The notes under the pieces were generated by a model, which was given only the letters and a program-made list of their open reading frames with translations, was not told where the DNA came from and searched no databases. The position numbers and the translations under genes are program-made. A DNA stretch of 64,000 bases from Ahniella sp. (GTDB taxonomy: Bacteria > Pseudomonadota > Gammaproteobacteria > Xanthomonadales > Ahniellaceae), in contig JADJRU010000002.1 of assembly GCA_016712105.1 (NCBI GenBank), forward strand, positions 62,001-126,000, in the 5' to 3' direction. Below are positions 1 through 10,275 of this stretch, in pieces (the first letter of the stretch is position 1; each line of letters starts with the position of its first letter).

Positions 1-1
1 C

Positions 2-175
2 GCGGTCAAGAAGGAAACGGACCTGCTGCTCGACTATCTGCCCCAGCGCCAGATCATCAAGAATGCCGACGTGATCCCGACTGCGACGCTGCCGCTGGCT
101 TCGGCTGGTGTTGAGCCGGTTGTGCAGGCTGGTGCTGAGCGAAGCGAAGCCCAGCTTGCGACAATGGTGAGGTGA
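2..175 (+). CDS. C-terminal end of an unidentified protein (5' end outside window)
   Basis: An open frame enters from the left edge and stops with TGA at 173-175, giving about 57 residues. The visible part begins AVKKETDLLLDYLPQ, followed by a short hydrophobic stretch and a Glu/Gln/Ala tail (GAERSEAQL). I do not recognise the family from this fragment. The last ~16 codons are encoded by the left arm of a long inverted repeat, so the natural C-terminus may have been altered by insertion of that repeat. It converges on the diguanylate cyclase gene that ends at 206. Confidence 0.5.
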   Translation, partial: AVKKETDLLLDYLPQRQIIKNADVIPTATLPLASAGVEPVVQAGAERSEAQLATMVR

Positions 176-206
176 CTAGCTGGGCTGCGCTTCGCTCAGC
201 GCCAGC
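128..206. repeat. Long inverted repeat between convergent genes
   Basis: Arms at 128-156 and 178-206 are complementary at 27 of 29 positions (gctgRYgctgagcgaagcg type), with a 21-base loop. The repeat spans the stop codon of the left gene and ends at the first base of the stop codon of the convergent TPR-GGDEF gene. It could act as a bidirectional transcription stop, although there is no T tract, or it may be a REP-like dispersed element. Confidence 0.6.
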
Positions 207-2247
207 TACACAGCCTCGACTCGATTGCGACCGTTCGACTTGGCCAGATAGAGCGCCTGATCGGCACGCGCGAGCACGGACACCAGGCCGGATGTCTCGC
301 CGCCGTGGATCGCGGACAAGCCGATGCTGGCGGTGACGACGATGTCACCCTGACTGATGTTGAAGGTCTGCGCAGCAATGTGCGAACGGAGATCCTGCAG
401 AATGCGCATGGCGTCGCGGGCCGCGACCCGCGTCAGGACAATGAGAAATTCCTCGCCCCCCCAGCGACCGACATGCGCGTCTTCGGACACATGTTTGCGC
501 AGGCGCGCGGCAAATTCGCGCAGCACGCGATCACCATCGGCATGACCATAAGTATCGTTGATGGATTTGAAGCGGTCGATGTCGACCAAGGCCAGAGCCA
601 GCGGCATCCCCTCGGCGCGAAACTGGTTCATGGCTCGGTCGAGCACTACCATGGTCGCACGTCGATTCGGCAGTTGGGTCAGCGAATCGGAATTGGCGGC
701 ACGATCCAGTGCCGCTGCAGTTTCAACCAATGCGGCATGAACACGCGCGAGCTCATCCCGGCTGGCTTTGAGCTCGGCGTTGAGGCGTTGCGACTCACGG
801 AATCGGAAGGATACAAAAGCCAGCCCCCGAGCACGGCCAGGAAAGCACCGACCAGCGCGATTCCGAACCAGCGCTGACGCGTGATCCGCAAACCCTGGAT
901 CTGGTTGTCCCGTTCCAGCAATTTCTTTTCGGCCTCGACTCGCTGCTGGTTCAGATCGGCTTCCAGTCCCGCGATCTTTCGACTGGCCGTCTCGAGCGAC
1001 AACTCGCGGTCGAGTTCGGCATGTGCCTTGCGGGATTCGAATGCGGCTTCGGCGTCACCCAACGCCAATTGTACGTTCGACAGTGCATCCAGCGCTTCCC
1101 GCTCAAGCACCTTGTCACCCAGGCGGCGGGCGTCATAGACCGTCCGGCCGCCCTGCGTACGCGCCTCCTGATACTGTCCGAGTGCACTCAACACGCGAAG
1201 CTCCGACAGGCGCAACAGCACCTGATCGCGCAAGGCAACCGAGTCGAACTGCGTCATCGCCTTGTCGGACCAAAGCTTTGCGCCTTCCATATCCCCTTGC
1301 GCCAATCGCACTTCGGCAAGCGTCGTGAACGCGTTGACCTTGTTCGGCGGGCTCCCCGAGAGCTGCGCATCCTCGGCTGCCGCCTCGGCATACCGAAGCG
1401 CCTCGTCGATTCGCCCGGATTTGAGCAAGGACTTGCCGAGCTCGCCTCGTAGAGCAATACCTTCACGGCGATCGCGTTCTTCGAGCAGGCCGAGTGCCCG
1501 GATCATGTTTTCGGCACCGAGTTCCTCATCTTCCAGATTGCGATAAAGATTCCCGAGCAGACGATGACTGCGTGCCATCTCCTGGCGGTCGTCCAGGCGC
1601 GTGGCGATGGCCAGAGCTTCGTTGTGTTTCATCAGGGCCTCGGCGAACTGGCCGATCCGCCCGTAGATCATGCCCATCGCGTTCAGCGTATGGGCCTTGC
1701 CATACAGATCGCCGACCTTCTCGTAGTTTGCCAGCGCCTTCTCGAACTGGCGCACGGCCAGTTCCGGGCGGCCGTCCTTGCGATCAAGAACGCCGCGCTG
1801 ATAGTGAACTTCTGCCTGCCAGGCGGGCTCCTGCATGTGCTTGGCCAACAGGTTCATTCGATCGATCAGTTTTAACGCTTCGGGTGTTCGACCCCGATTG
1901 GCCAGCATCGCCGCCATCCGGGCATTCGCCCGGAACTCGAGATCACGCAGGCCCAACTGGCGAGCCTCGTCAAGCAACCGGGCCAAACTCTCCAGCGCTG
2001 GCTCCGGATGTTCGGCCTCATCGGCAAACTCGGCCACTGCCAAACGCCACCAGGCCCGGTCAACCGGATCCTTCGCGCGTTGCTCGGCCGCCATCGCCTG
2101 AGCCTGAAGCACTTCCAGCGTTGCGCTGCGGTCGGCACGGATCCGTGCCACTGCTTCCGGCTCACTTGGGTCGCGCGCAATCGCCACGCCTGCCAGCAGG
2201 CAGCCAAGGGCAATCGCCAAAATGCGCCAAAACCCATGTTTCCTCAT
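206..2247 (-). CDS. TPR-repeat, membrane-anchored diguanylate cyclase (GGDEF); frameshifted
   Basis: This is a predicted c-di-GMP synthase that makes c-di-GMP from two GTP and is controlled by an N-terminal sensor. From the start there is a signal-like segment (residues 1-25), TPR-type helical repeats from about 60 to 400, a Gln/Glu-rich coiled coil, one membrane helix (WFGIALVGAFLAVLGGW), then a GGDEF domain with an intact GGEEF active site. No RxxD inhibitory site is visible before it. The membrane helix and the GGDEF part lie in different frames. The break is near 800-830 (minus-strand tat/cct/tcc region), where shifting one base restores a continuous linker (FRFRESQRLN). A sequencing indel is likely, though a true mutation cannot be excluded. 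The gene converges with the partial gene at the left edge. Confidence 0.85.
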
Positions 2248-2323
2248 TCGGCAATGGTAGCGAGCGCCGCATCGACTGCGGGATGGCCACGACCCAGTGC
2301 CTGATTTCGTTCATCTTTGATGC

Positions 2324-2358
2324 CAAAAAAAGGCCCGCGGGGTGAGCCGCGGGCCTTC
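2324..2358 (-). terminator. Rho-independent terminator of the PKD protein gene
   Basis: Perfect 10-bp stem (2331-2340 with 2347-2356, aggcccgcgg) and a 6-base loop. On the minus strand it is followed by a run of seven T. It lies 25 bases beyond the stop of the secreted PKD protein gene. Confidence 0.85.
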
Positions 2359-2380
2359 ATCTCTGTCTCTGTACCTCAGA

Positions 2381-5270
2381 TCAGAACGTGACGGACCAGC
2401 TATTGATGTAGCCCGTGTCGCCGCTCGCGGCATCCTGCACACGCAGGTTCCACGTGCCGTTCAACAGTTCCGACGACAGGTTCAGCGTCACCGTCTTGAC
2501 GATGTTGTCGGTCCCCGCGCCAGTGCGGTTGTGGATGTTGTACAGCGTGCCATCCGGAGCAACCAGATCAACTTTCAGGTCGCCCTGATAGGTGTGCACG
2601 ATGTTCACCGACACCGAAGCCGTGGCGGGTGCATTGCCGGTCCGGCCGCTCACCGTGATCGGCGAGTTGACGGTGGCATTGTCGGCAATCGTGACGTCCG
2701 TGCCGTTCGTGTAGGTCTGTGCTGCCACCACCACCGCCGGCCGTGTAACGACCGGTCAGGCTGACGCCTGTAAAGGCCGAGTAGGCACGCAACACCACGT
2801 AGTACGTTCCGGCCTGAGCCGTTGCGATGTTGCAGGTCTCGGCATTGCCGCTGAGGTACGGACGGCAGTCGTAGACCGTCGTGGTCGGCGCCGAACCGAA
2901 CTTGACGTACATGTCGGCGTCACCGGTGCCGCCGCTCATCGCGAAGGACAAACCGGTTGCACCGGCCGGAACCACCAGCGTGTAGGTGACCGAGCCGCCC
3001 GCCGTTGCAACCGCGATACCGGTCGTGGCCACACCATTCGTCAGGACGTTACCTGCCGGCGGTGCCGTGACCGTGACCGCAGATGTCTTCGTGTTGGTGG
3101 CACCGGCGTTGTCGGTGACCGTCAGGCTGACGTTGTAGGTGCCTGCAGCCGTGTAGGTCTTGCTCGGGCTCGTGGCCGTCGACGTGGTGCTGTCACCGAA
3201 GTTCCAGCTGCGCGAGGCGATCGTGCCGTCGGAGTCCGTTGAGCTGTCCGTGAACTTTGCCGACAGGCCCGAGGTGGTTAACGTGAAGTTCGCCGTCGGA
3301 GCCACATTGGCGGCGGAACTGACCGTCACGGAGCGCGTCGAACTGTTCGTGGCGCCACCATTGTCGGTGACCGTCAGCGTGACGCTGTAGGTGCCGGCTG
3401 CGGCATAAGTGCGGCTCGGATTCGTTGCGGTCGAGGTGCCACCGTCGCCGAATGTCCAGCTGCGCGAAGCGATCGTGCCGTCACTGTCCGTCGATCCATC
3501 CGTGAAGTTGGCGGTCAGGCCGGAAGTCGAGAACGAGAAGTTTGCCGTCGGTGCAACGTTGCCGCCAGTCGGTGCGAAACCGCCCTTGACATAGACGTCC
3601 ACGGATTCGGCCGTGCCGCCCGTTTCGTCGCGGTTATCGGTATAGATCGCCATGATGTCGTTCATGACCATGTCCATGCCGTTGTAATCACCCCACTCGT
3701 TCGCGTTGGTGATGTTCTTCGACGTGGCCGAGGTCAGACGCGTACCGGCAGAGAACGTCACGCCACCATCGGTGGAAACCGAGTAGTACAGATCGGCACC
3801 GGTGCGGTTCGTGCTGTTGCGGGTGTCGTAATAGGCCACGAACACACGGCCCTGATTGTCCACCGACAGCCACTGGTTGAAGCGATCAACCGTGCTGATG
3901 TTGGTGGACTCGTGACCATAACTCGCAGTCCAGGTGGCGCCGCCGTCCGTGGAACGGATCACCTTGATCACGGAATGATTCGCACTGGCCGTGGTGTTGT
4001 TCTCGGCCGTGTTCGTGTCGGTATAGGCACAGTACAGACGGTTGCCGAATGCGCCGGCCGTGGTGTCAGCCTGGCAGGACACGTACACGAATACGCGGCG
4101 CGATTCCATCGCCGGAATCGGGAAGTCGAAATCTGCGTTCAAGTTGGCTGCAGTCACTGCGGCCGCAAACGAAGTGCCGCCATCCGTCGACTTCGCGACG
4201 CGGATCTGCTTGGCATTGCTGCCACCCGAGGTCGTCGGGAACACGAAATACGCGTTGCCGGCCTTGTCGGACATCAGGTCACTGCCGATACCACGGCTGG
4301 CGCTGTCGATCGTCAGGTTGGACGCGAGCCAGGTCGTGCCGCCGTCCGCCGAACGCGAGAACTTCTGCACGTTGTTTTCGTGCCAGGCCATGTAGATGCT
4401 GCCCTTGCGCGGCGACGTCGCATAACTGTCGACGTGCATGTATTCCTTGTCGGACACGTTGCCGGTCGACAGGGTCTTGGTCAGGACCCAGCTAGCGCCT
4501 TGGTCGGTGGATCGATAGAACAGCACGTTCGTGCCGCTGCCCACCACCGACGACAACGCGCCCGCGTAGCCGACTGTGCCGTCGGGCGACCAGGCGACCG
4601 TCGGATCGCAACAGGTGTTCGCCAACGAAATCGGCGCACTCCAGGTCAGCCCACCATCCGTCGAACGCCACATCTTCTGGCCCGAGCCCGGGCCATTGGT
4701 GCCGGCAATCACGACATTCGTGTTCGTCGGGTTGATCGCAACCGCGGACTCGGAAGCCCCGGCCGGCGTGCTCACCCGCTTTTCGTTGCCGGCCAGGAAG
4801 TTCGGCGAGGTATCGCCGGACTGCCGGTCGGTGAGGATCTGGTATGCGCCCACTTCGGTGCGGTTGACCGATTCATGGCGCATGCCGTTGACTTCGTAAC
4901 CTTGATACTTGGCCAGGAAGCCCTGCAGGGCGCTGCGCGGGTACTGGGCCGGACCGGCTTTGGGCAGGTTCGGGTTCGCTTTGCGCATTTCGACACGGTA
5001 GAACGCCGGGATCGCGATGATCGCTTCGGCTTCGTTCGGCGACAGGAATGCCAGATCGCGCTGGGTCAGCGCGTAGTTCCGGTCATCCCAGGGGCCGACC
5101 TTCGTCAGGGCGGCATAGTCGACTGCGGTATCGGCACCGCGACTCTGCACGATCTGGACTGCCACGACCTGGCCGCGGCCGGTCGACAACTGCGCGCTGA
5201 CCGGCATGGCCAGCGTGGCGGCGATGCCGAGCGCCAGCGCGCCCAGCTTGTTTCGAGTGATCCCATTCAT
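2381..5270 (-). CDS. Secreted sialidase-like propeller protein with PKD, pre-peptidase and P-type C-terminal domains; frameshifted
   Basis: This is an exported or surface protein of about 960 residues. I chose the ATG at 5270 because it gives a clean signal peptide (MNGITRNKLGALALG..., cleavage after VSA-Q about residue 26); an upstream ATG at 5339 only adds non-hydrophobic residues. The order is a six-or-more-blade propeller with Asp-box motifs (STDGGLTW, STDQGASW, SADGGTTW, STDGGATW), two tandem PKD domains (each with FGDG/FGDS and a TYxxAGTYxVxLTVTD motif), a bacterial pre-peptidase C-terminal domain, and a proprotein-convertase P-like domain (GDLKVDLVAPDGT, LNGTWNLRVQD). The last domain is reached only after a one-base shift in a GGT repeat near 2730. 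No protease or glycosidase catalytic residues are evident, so the likely role is binding or adhesion. A strong terminator follows. Confidence 0.8.
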
Positions 5271-5333
5271 TGTGCGTGTATTCCTGATTGTCTTGACGCT
5301 GCTCACACGGCCCTCCAGTCCAAGTGTCCTGGT

Positions 5334-5437
5334 CGGCACGCTCCCATTGCGGTCTTGTTGGTACCGACCCGGGTTCCGCTACCCGAGTCGGGGTATTCCT
5401 CCAGACCGAACAGGACCGTGCCGGCGCCTGGTGGCGC
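5334..5437 (-). ncRNA. Candidate structured leader RNA upstream of the PKD protein gene
   Basis: Read on the minus strand, nested pairings are visible: CGGCAC/GTGCCG (5418-5423 with 5334-5339); CGGTCcTGTT/AACAaGACCG (5409-5418 with 5350-5359); and a 10-bp stem CCGACTCGGG/CCCGGGTCGG with one G-U pair, capped by TAGCGGAA, between 5362 and 5389. A separate hairpin (gcgcc/ggcgc, 5424-5437) and another (ctccgcc/ggcggag, about 5481-5498) lie further upstream. The array ends about 60 bases before the start codon. I could not match it to a known riboswitch consensus: the c-di-GMP-I core bases are not seen. The fold is symmetric enough that transcription from the other strand, toward the kinase gene, is also possible. 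Confidence 0.4.
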
Positions 5438-5661
5438 GAGCCGGTTCCCTGAGAGGTCGTGTTTCATGGACGATCTGGAACTCCGCCTTGAGGCGGAGCC
5501 GCCCATGAATACACGTTTTCGTCACAAACGTCTTGACGCACCGCAGCGAACCTTTTGGGCGGGCTGCGGCGGCCCGAATCACACAACACCAAAAGGCGGT
5601 GATATTTCTGGTCGCCGATCATTACAATCCGGAACAATCGACCCTCGAATGGCGTTGCACT

Positions 5662-8068
5662 GTGATCCAGGTTCCCGGCTATCTGATCAAGAAGGAAATC
5701 GGCGTCGGAGGTATGGCGACGGTTTTCCTGGCCGTGCAAACCTCGCTGGAACGCGAAGTTGCGCTGAAAGTGATGAACCCTGCGATGGTCGCGGATGCCA
5801 CGTTCTCCAAGCGGTTCATGCAGGAGGCGCGCACACTGGCCTCGCTGTCGCATCCCAATATCGTGGCGGTCTACGACGTCGGCATCACACCCGAGAAGCT
5901 GCATTACTTCTCGATGCAGCACCTGCCCAACGGCGATTTCTTCGAACGCATCAAGGACGGCGTCAGCGATCAGGAGATCCTGCGCGTGTTCGCCGGTGTG
6001 GCGCGAGCGCTGGGATACGCCCATCAGCGAGGGTTCGTGCATCGTGATGTGGCCCCCGGCAACATCATGTACGACATCAACAACAATCCGGTGCTGACCG
6101 ATTTCGGCATTGCCCGGACGGTCTCCAAGACTTCGCGCATCACGAACGCCGGGGTCAGCGTCGGCACCAGCCATTACATGAGCCCGGAACAGGCTCGCGG
6201 CGGCGACGTCGACGGTCGTTCGGACATCTATTCGATGGGCGCGGCAGTCTTCGAATCACTGACCGGCAGCCCGCCCTACACCGGCGAAGATGGCTTCGCG
6301 ATCGCTTATGCCCACGTCTTCGAACCGGTGCCACGGTTGCCGCCAGCACGTTCGATGTGGCAAGCCTTGATCGACCGCTCGATGGCAAAGGATCCAGCGC
6401 AGCGTTTTCAGAACACGGACGAGTTCCTGGTCGAATTGGCACGGGTGGAACACCAACTGACCGGCACCCACCATGCCGACCCTGTGCCGAAAACGTCGCA
6501 GCAGTCCACCGTGGTCATGCCGACGCTGGTGAACTCGACGACTCCCATGGTCGCCAGCAATCCGGAGAATGCCCCGCTGCTGGAACCCATGCCGCAACCC
6601 AAGGTGCGCCCCAGCAGCGGGAACGTGGACCACCCAGTCGCCACCACGCAGTCGCACGCCACTGCTGGCCGGAATTGGTGCGCTGGTCGTCGCGGGTCTG
6701 CTGGTCGGCGGATGGATCGTCTGGAGCAAATTCAAACCCGTCGAAGCCCCAGAAGCTGGCCCCGGCAGCACCTTGATCGCCCCGTTGAAGTCGGTCGCCC
6801 CACCGAAGGTGGACCCCAATGCCGGAACGCCGGAACCAGAGGAATTGCCGCTCGACGAACCCGAACTGGCCGCGGACGACCCCGCGCTGGCGCTGATCGT
6901 GCAGGCAACCGTCGTCAATCCGATCGAGGAGAACCTGCGACTCGCCGGCAACGACCTGAAGGGTTTGCGTCTGTCGCAACCTCCTGCCCGGAATGCCATT
7001 GAACGATACCAATTGGTTCTGAAACTGGACGCCGACAACAAGCGGGCGGTTGAAGGCTTGCAGGCGGTTGCACGGAAGTTCGCCGAACTCGCCGACGCCA
7101 AGCTGACCGAAGGCAAGACACCCGAGTTCCTCGACCTCGGCAACCGGGCGCTGGCCCTGGCTGACATTCATGATCCGAGTGGGGCGATTCGCCAAACCGT
7201 GATGCGCCCGCGACTGGGCATCATCGCCAAATCGATCGAAGCCGGCCGCGCCGCAGAAGCCAAATGGGATGAGCCGGGCGCCACCCAGGCCTATCGGCAG
7301 GCATTGGCGATCGATGCGACGAACGTCGATGCACAAAAGGGTTTGAAGCGGGCCTCGACGCTCGGCAAACCGGGCTTTCTGTTCCTCGACAAATCAGCCA
7401 CGGTCACCGGACCGGAACTGGTCATCGCCACGGTCAACAACAAGCGGGCAGCGATCAGCCGGAGCGAAATCACCGTCGGCGACTTCAATGCCTATTGGAA
7501 AGTAATGGGCGCCAAAACCCGGGCTGTTCGTCCGAGTTGCCGCGATCGCGAGGGCGGCATCTTTTCAGGGTCCAAACAACGCACCTGGCAGAACCCCGGA
7601 TTTGCGCAAGCCGACAGCCACCCGGTCGTCTGCGTCAACTTCGAGGACACTCAGGCCTATGTCGACTGGCTGAGTCGTCAGACCGGCAAACGGTATCGGC
7701 TGCTGACCGCCCAGGAATGGCGCGCGCTCGCGGCGAACACGCCGGATGGCAGCAACTGCAAGGCGAATCTCGCCGACAGCCAATACGCCGCCGAGTACCG
7801 CGAGCGTGATGCACTGACGTGCTCGGATGGCGCCGTTCATACGGCACCGGTAAAACGCTTTGAGGCAGCCAAGTCCGGGCTTTATGATATGGTTGGAAAC
7901 GTTCGTGAATGGGTTTCCGACTGCGATACCAAATGCGACAAGCACCTGGTCATGGGTACTGGCTGGGTCAGCACGCGGGATCAACTGTCGCCAACACAAG
8001 GCACGGGTTTCGACGCCGACACCGGGTTCAATTCGATTGGCTTTAGGGTCCTGCGCGAAATTGACTGA
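5662..8068 (+). CDS. Ser/Thr protein kinase fused to a formylglycine-generating-enzyme (SUMF1)-like domain; frameshifted
   Basis: About 800 residues. I chose GTG 5662 because the kinase fold starts there (VIQVPGYLIKKEIG). The kinase domain (about 8-280) shows a Gly-rich loop GVGGMA, VALK lysine (36), HRD (127-129), DFG (147-149) and MSPEQA. The catalytic loop reads HRDVAPGN, with Ala where Hanks kinases normally have Lys. A Pro/Thr-rich linker and one membrane helix (about 335-355) follow, then a helical repeat-like region and a C-terminal FGE-sulfatase fold (about 580-800; NVREWVSD, GFRVLR). That fold is often used as a ligand-binding rather than an enzymatic domain. Kinase and helix are in different frames; the break is near 6655. 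The gene is followed by a double-FHA protein, suggesting a phospho-signalling pair. Confidence 0.85.
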
Positions 8069-8094
8069 AGAACAAGCGCTTTTTCGGAGTGTCC

Positions 8095-8930
8095 ATGAAA
8101 TTGCAGTTCCCCAATGGCGAGCACGCGGCCGTCGATCTGAAGATTGGCGCCAACAAAGTCGGCTCGGCGACTGGCAATGAAGTCTTGCTGATGGCGCCGG
8201 GTATCGCCGCCCATCACTGTGAAATCCATTTCGACGGTCACGTCGCCACCATCAAGGTGGTCAGTCCCGCCAACAGCATCGCGCTGAACGGCCGGCAGGT
8301 CATGGCCGATGCACCGATCAAACCGGGCGATATCGTGCTGTTCGGCAAGATCGGCGTGCGCGTGATGGCGGGGGCCCCGGTGCCAGTCGCTGCCGCAGCC
8401 GCTGGTGCCGGCAAGGAAGTCGAAGTCGAAGACGGTCGCACGCGTGTCCGCCAAGCCCTGCCGCGGTACATGCTGCGCGGCGTTTCCGGCAGCACGTTCG
8501 GCAAGACCTTCGCCATTTATGGTGCGATGACGGTCGGCCGCAGCGCCGAATGCGACATCTCCATTCCGGCCGACGAAATCTCGCGCACACACGCCAAGGT
8601 TCAAGTGATGCCGGACGGCATTTCGGTCGAAGATCTTGGCTCGGCAAACGGCACCTTCATCAACGACAAGCGCGTTCACACCGGGCTTGCCAAACATGGT
8701 GATGAACTGCGACTCGACACCGTGCGCTTTCAGGTCTTTGCGCCGCATCTCGAAATGCAGGCGCAGGCCGCGAAGGGGAATGAGCCGGCTCGCGCATCGG
8801 CACCTGCTTCGCGTTCGAACAACGGGGTGGCCTGCCGGCATGGCTCAAGTACCTGGCCATTGGCGGACTGATCGCCGGCGGCGTCCTCGTGGCGCTGTAT
8901 GCGGCTGGCATGCTGAACCTGCCGTCATGA
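8095..8930 (+). CDS. Double FHA-domain membrane protein; frameshifted near the 3' end
   Basis: Predicted phosphothreonine-binding protein. ATG 8095 is preceded by ggag at 8086-8089. FHA domain 1 is about residues 18-85 (degenerate: GSATGNEV, AAHHCE). FHA domain 2 is about 140-215 and canonical (VGRSAECD, SRTHA, NGTFIN). A linker then leads to a C-terminal membrane helix (WLKYLAIGGLIAGG...) reached only after a one-base shift near 8830; the unshifted frame would run to 8871. The corrected frame ends in TGA 8928-8930, which overlaps the ATG of the next gene, supporting the correction. It sits directly behind the Ser/Thr kinase and is probably its reader or substrate. Confidence 0.8.
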
Positions 8931-9136
8931 GTCGTCACGATCCCAGCCAATCCGCGCAGGCTCAGGCCAGCACGGCCAGCGAGTACACGGTCGCGCGCGC
9001 CGACTTGCCGCCGTCCTGCCCGAGTCCGGCCATGCAGTTGTGGAATTCGCACCCGCGTGTCTATCTGGCGATCGAATCCGAAGGGGGCCACTCCGTGTGC
9101 CCCTACTGTGGCGCGTCGTACCGCCTGATCGACTGA
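8927..9136 (+). CDS. Small zinc-finger protein (zf-CHCC family)
   Basis: A 69-residue protein with a conserved C-terminal zinc-binding segment: Cys in SCPSPA, His in WNSHPRVYL, and CPYCGASYRL near the end. This matches the zf-CHCC (NDUFS6-like) family of small bacterial proteins. The ATG overlaps the stop of the FHA gene by the ATGA arrangement. In related genomes such genes often sit beside glycosyltransferase or tRNA genes; the function is unknown. Confidence 0.8.
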   Translation: MSRHDPSQSAQAQASTASEYTVARADLPPSCPSPAMQLWNSHPRVYLAIESEGGHSVCPYCGASYRLID

Positions 9137-9161
9137 GCCGGCGCCAGACGCTGCGCTGCCG

Positions 9162-10275
9162 ATGAGAGTCCTGCAGGTCCTGCCGGCGCTGGATGCGGGC
9201 GGTGTCGAACGTGGCACCCTGGAAATCGCCGATGCGCTGATCCGGGCCGGACACGAAGCAACCGTGATGTCGGCGGGCGGGCGCCTGGTGGGTGACCTGC
9301 AGCAACTCGGTGCACAGCACCTCAGTTGGCCGATCGGTCGCAAGTCACTCCGAACGCTGGCTTTGGTGCGCCCATTACGGCGTTTGCTGTCGGACGGCCA
9401 GTTCGACGTGGTGCATGTGCGTTCGAGGCTGCCGGCCTGGATCACCTGGCTCGCATGGCGCGGAATGCCTGCACAGCGCCGCCCCAGACTGGTCAGCACG
9501 GTCCACGGCCTCAACTCCGTCAACGCCTACAGCGGGATCATGCTGAAAGGCGAACGGGTGATTGCCGTCAGCGACACCGTTCGCCCGGCACATTCTCGCG
9601 AACTACCCGAAGTTCGATGCGTCAAAGCTGGTGGTCATTCCCCGCGGTATTCGCAGCAGCGATTTTCCGCATGGATACACGCCCGAACCCGGTTGGCGCG
9701 AACGCTTCACCGCCGAGTACCCGACCCTGTCGGGACCGGAACCCTGGTTGTGCCTGCCCGGTCGCGGCACCCGCATCAAGGGCCACGAACACGCACTCGA
9801 TCTGGTGTCAGCGCTGAACGCTGCAGGCATCCCGGTCCGGCTCATTTTGCTTGGTGCACAGCAGTCAGGCCGTGACCACTACACCGAATCACTCGCCGAA
9901 CGCGCTCGCGAACTCGGCATCCACGATCAAGTGGTGTTCACGGCGCCCCGGCGCGATGTCCGTGACGTATTTGCGAGCAGCGCCGCCGTGCTGCAACTGT
10001 CCACCAAGCCGGAAGCCTTTGGCCGGACGGTCGTCGAGGCGTTGAACCTCGGTGTGCCGGTGATCGGCTTCGACCATGGTGGCGCCGGCGAACTGCTGGC
10101 CGAGTTGTTCCCCGCCGGTCGGGTTCGCCTGGGTGATGCCGCCGAACTGCTGGACCGAACACGAACAGTGCTGACCGAGGGCCTCAAGGTCCCGGCTTTC
10201 GACCGTTATCGTCTGGACACCATGCAAGCCGCCACCCTCGCGGTGTACCAGTCCCTTTTGGCGCATCCCGAATGA
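9162..10275 (+). CDS. GT4-family glycosyltransferase; frameshifted
   Basis: Cytoplasmic GT-B glycosyltransferase, about 370 residues, probably adding a sugar to LPS core or another surface glycan. The N-terminal half has the usual VLPALDAGGVERGT motif and FDVVHVRSR. The C-terminal half has LPGRGTRIKGHEHALDL and the EAFGRTVVEAL / GVPVIGFDHGG nucleotide-sugar motif. The halves are in two frames that overlap between about 9562 and 9600 (DTVR / ARHILANYPKF), so one extra base lies near 9585. The end overlaps the start of the O-antigen ligase-like gene by 4 bases. Confidence 0.85.

Noticed and set aside
3912..6047. 711-codon plus-strand open frame opposite the PKD protein gene
   Set aside because: It is antisense to a gene with clear signal peptide, Asp boxes and PKD domains, is rich in Arg/His/Gly in the manner of GC-rich shadow frames, and shows no domain.
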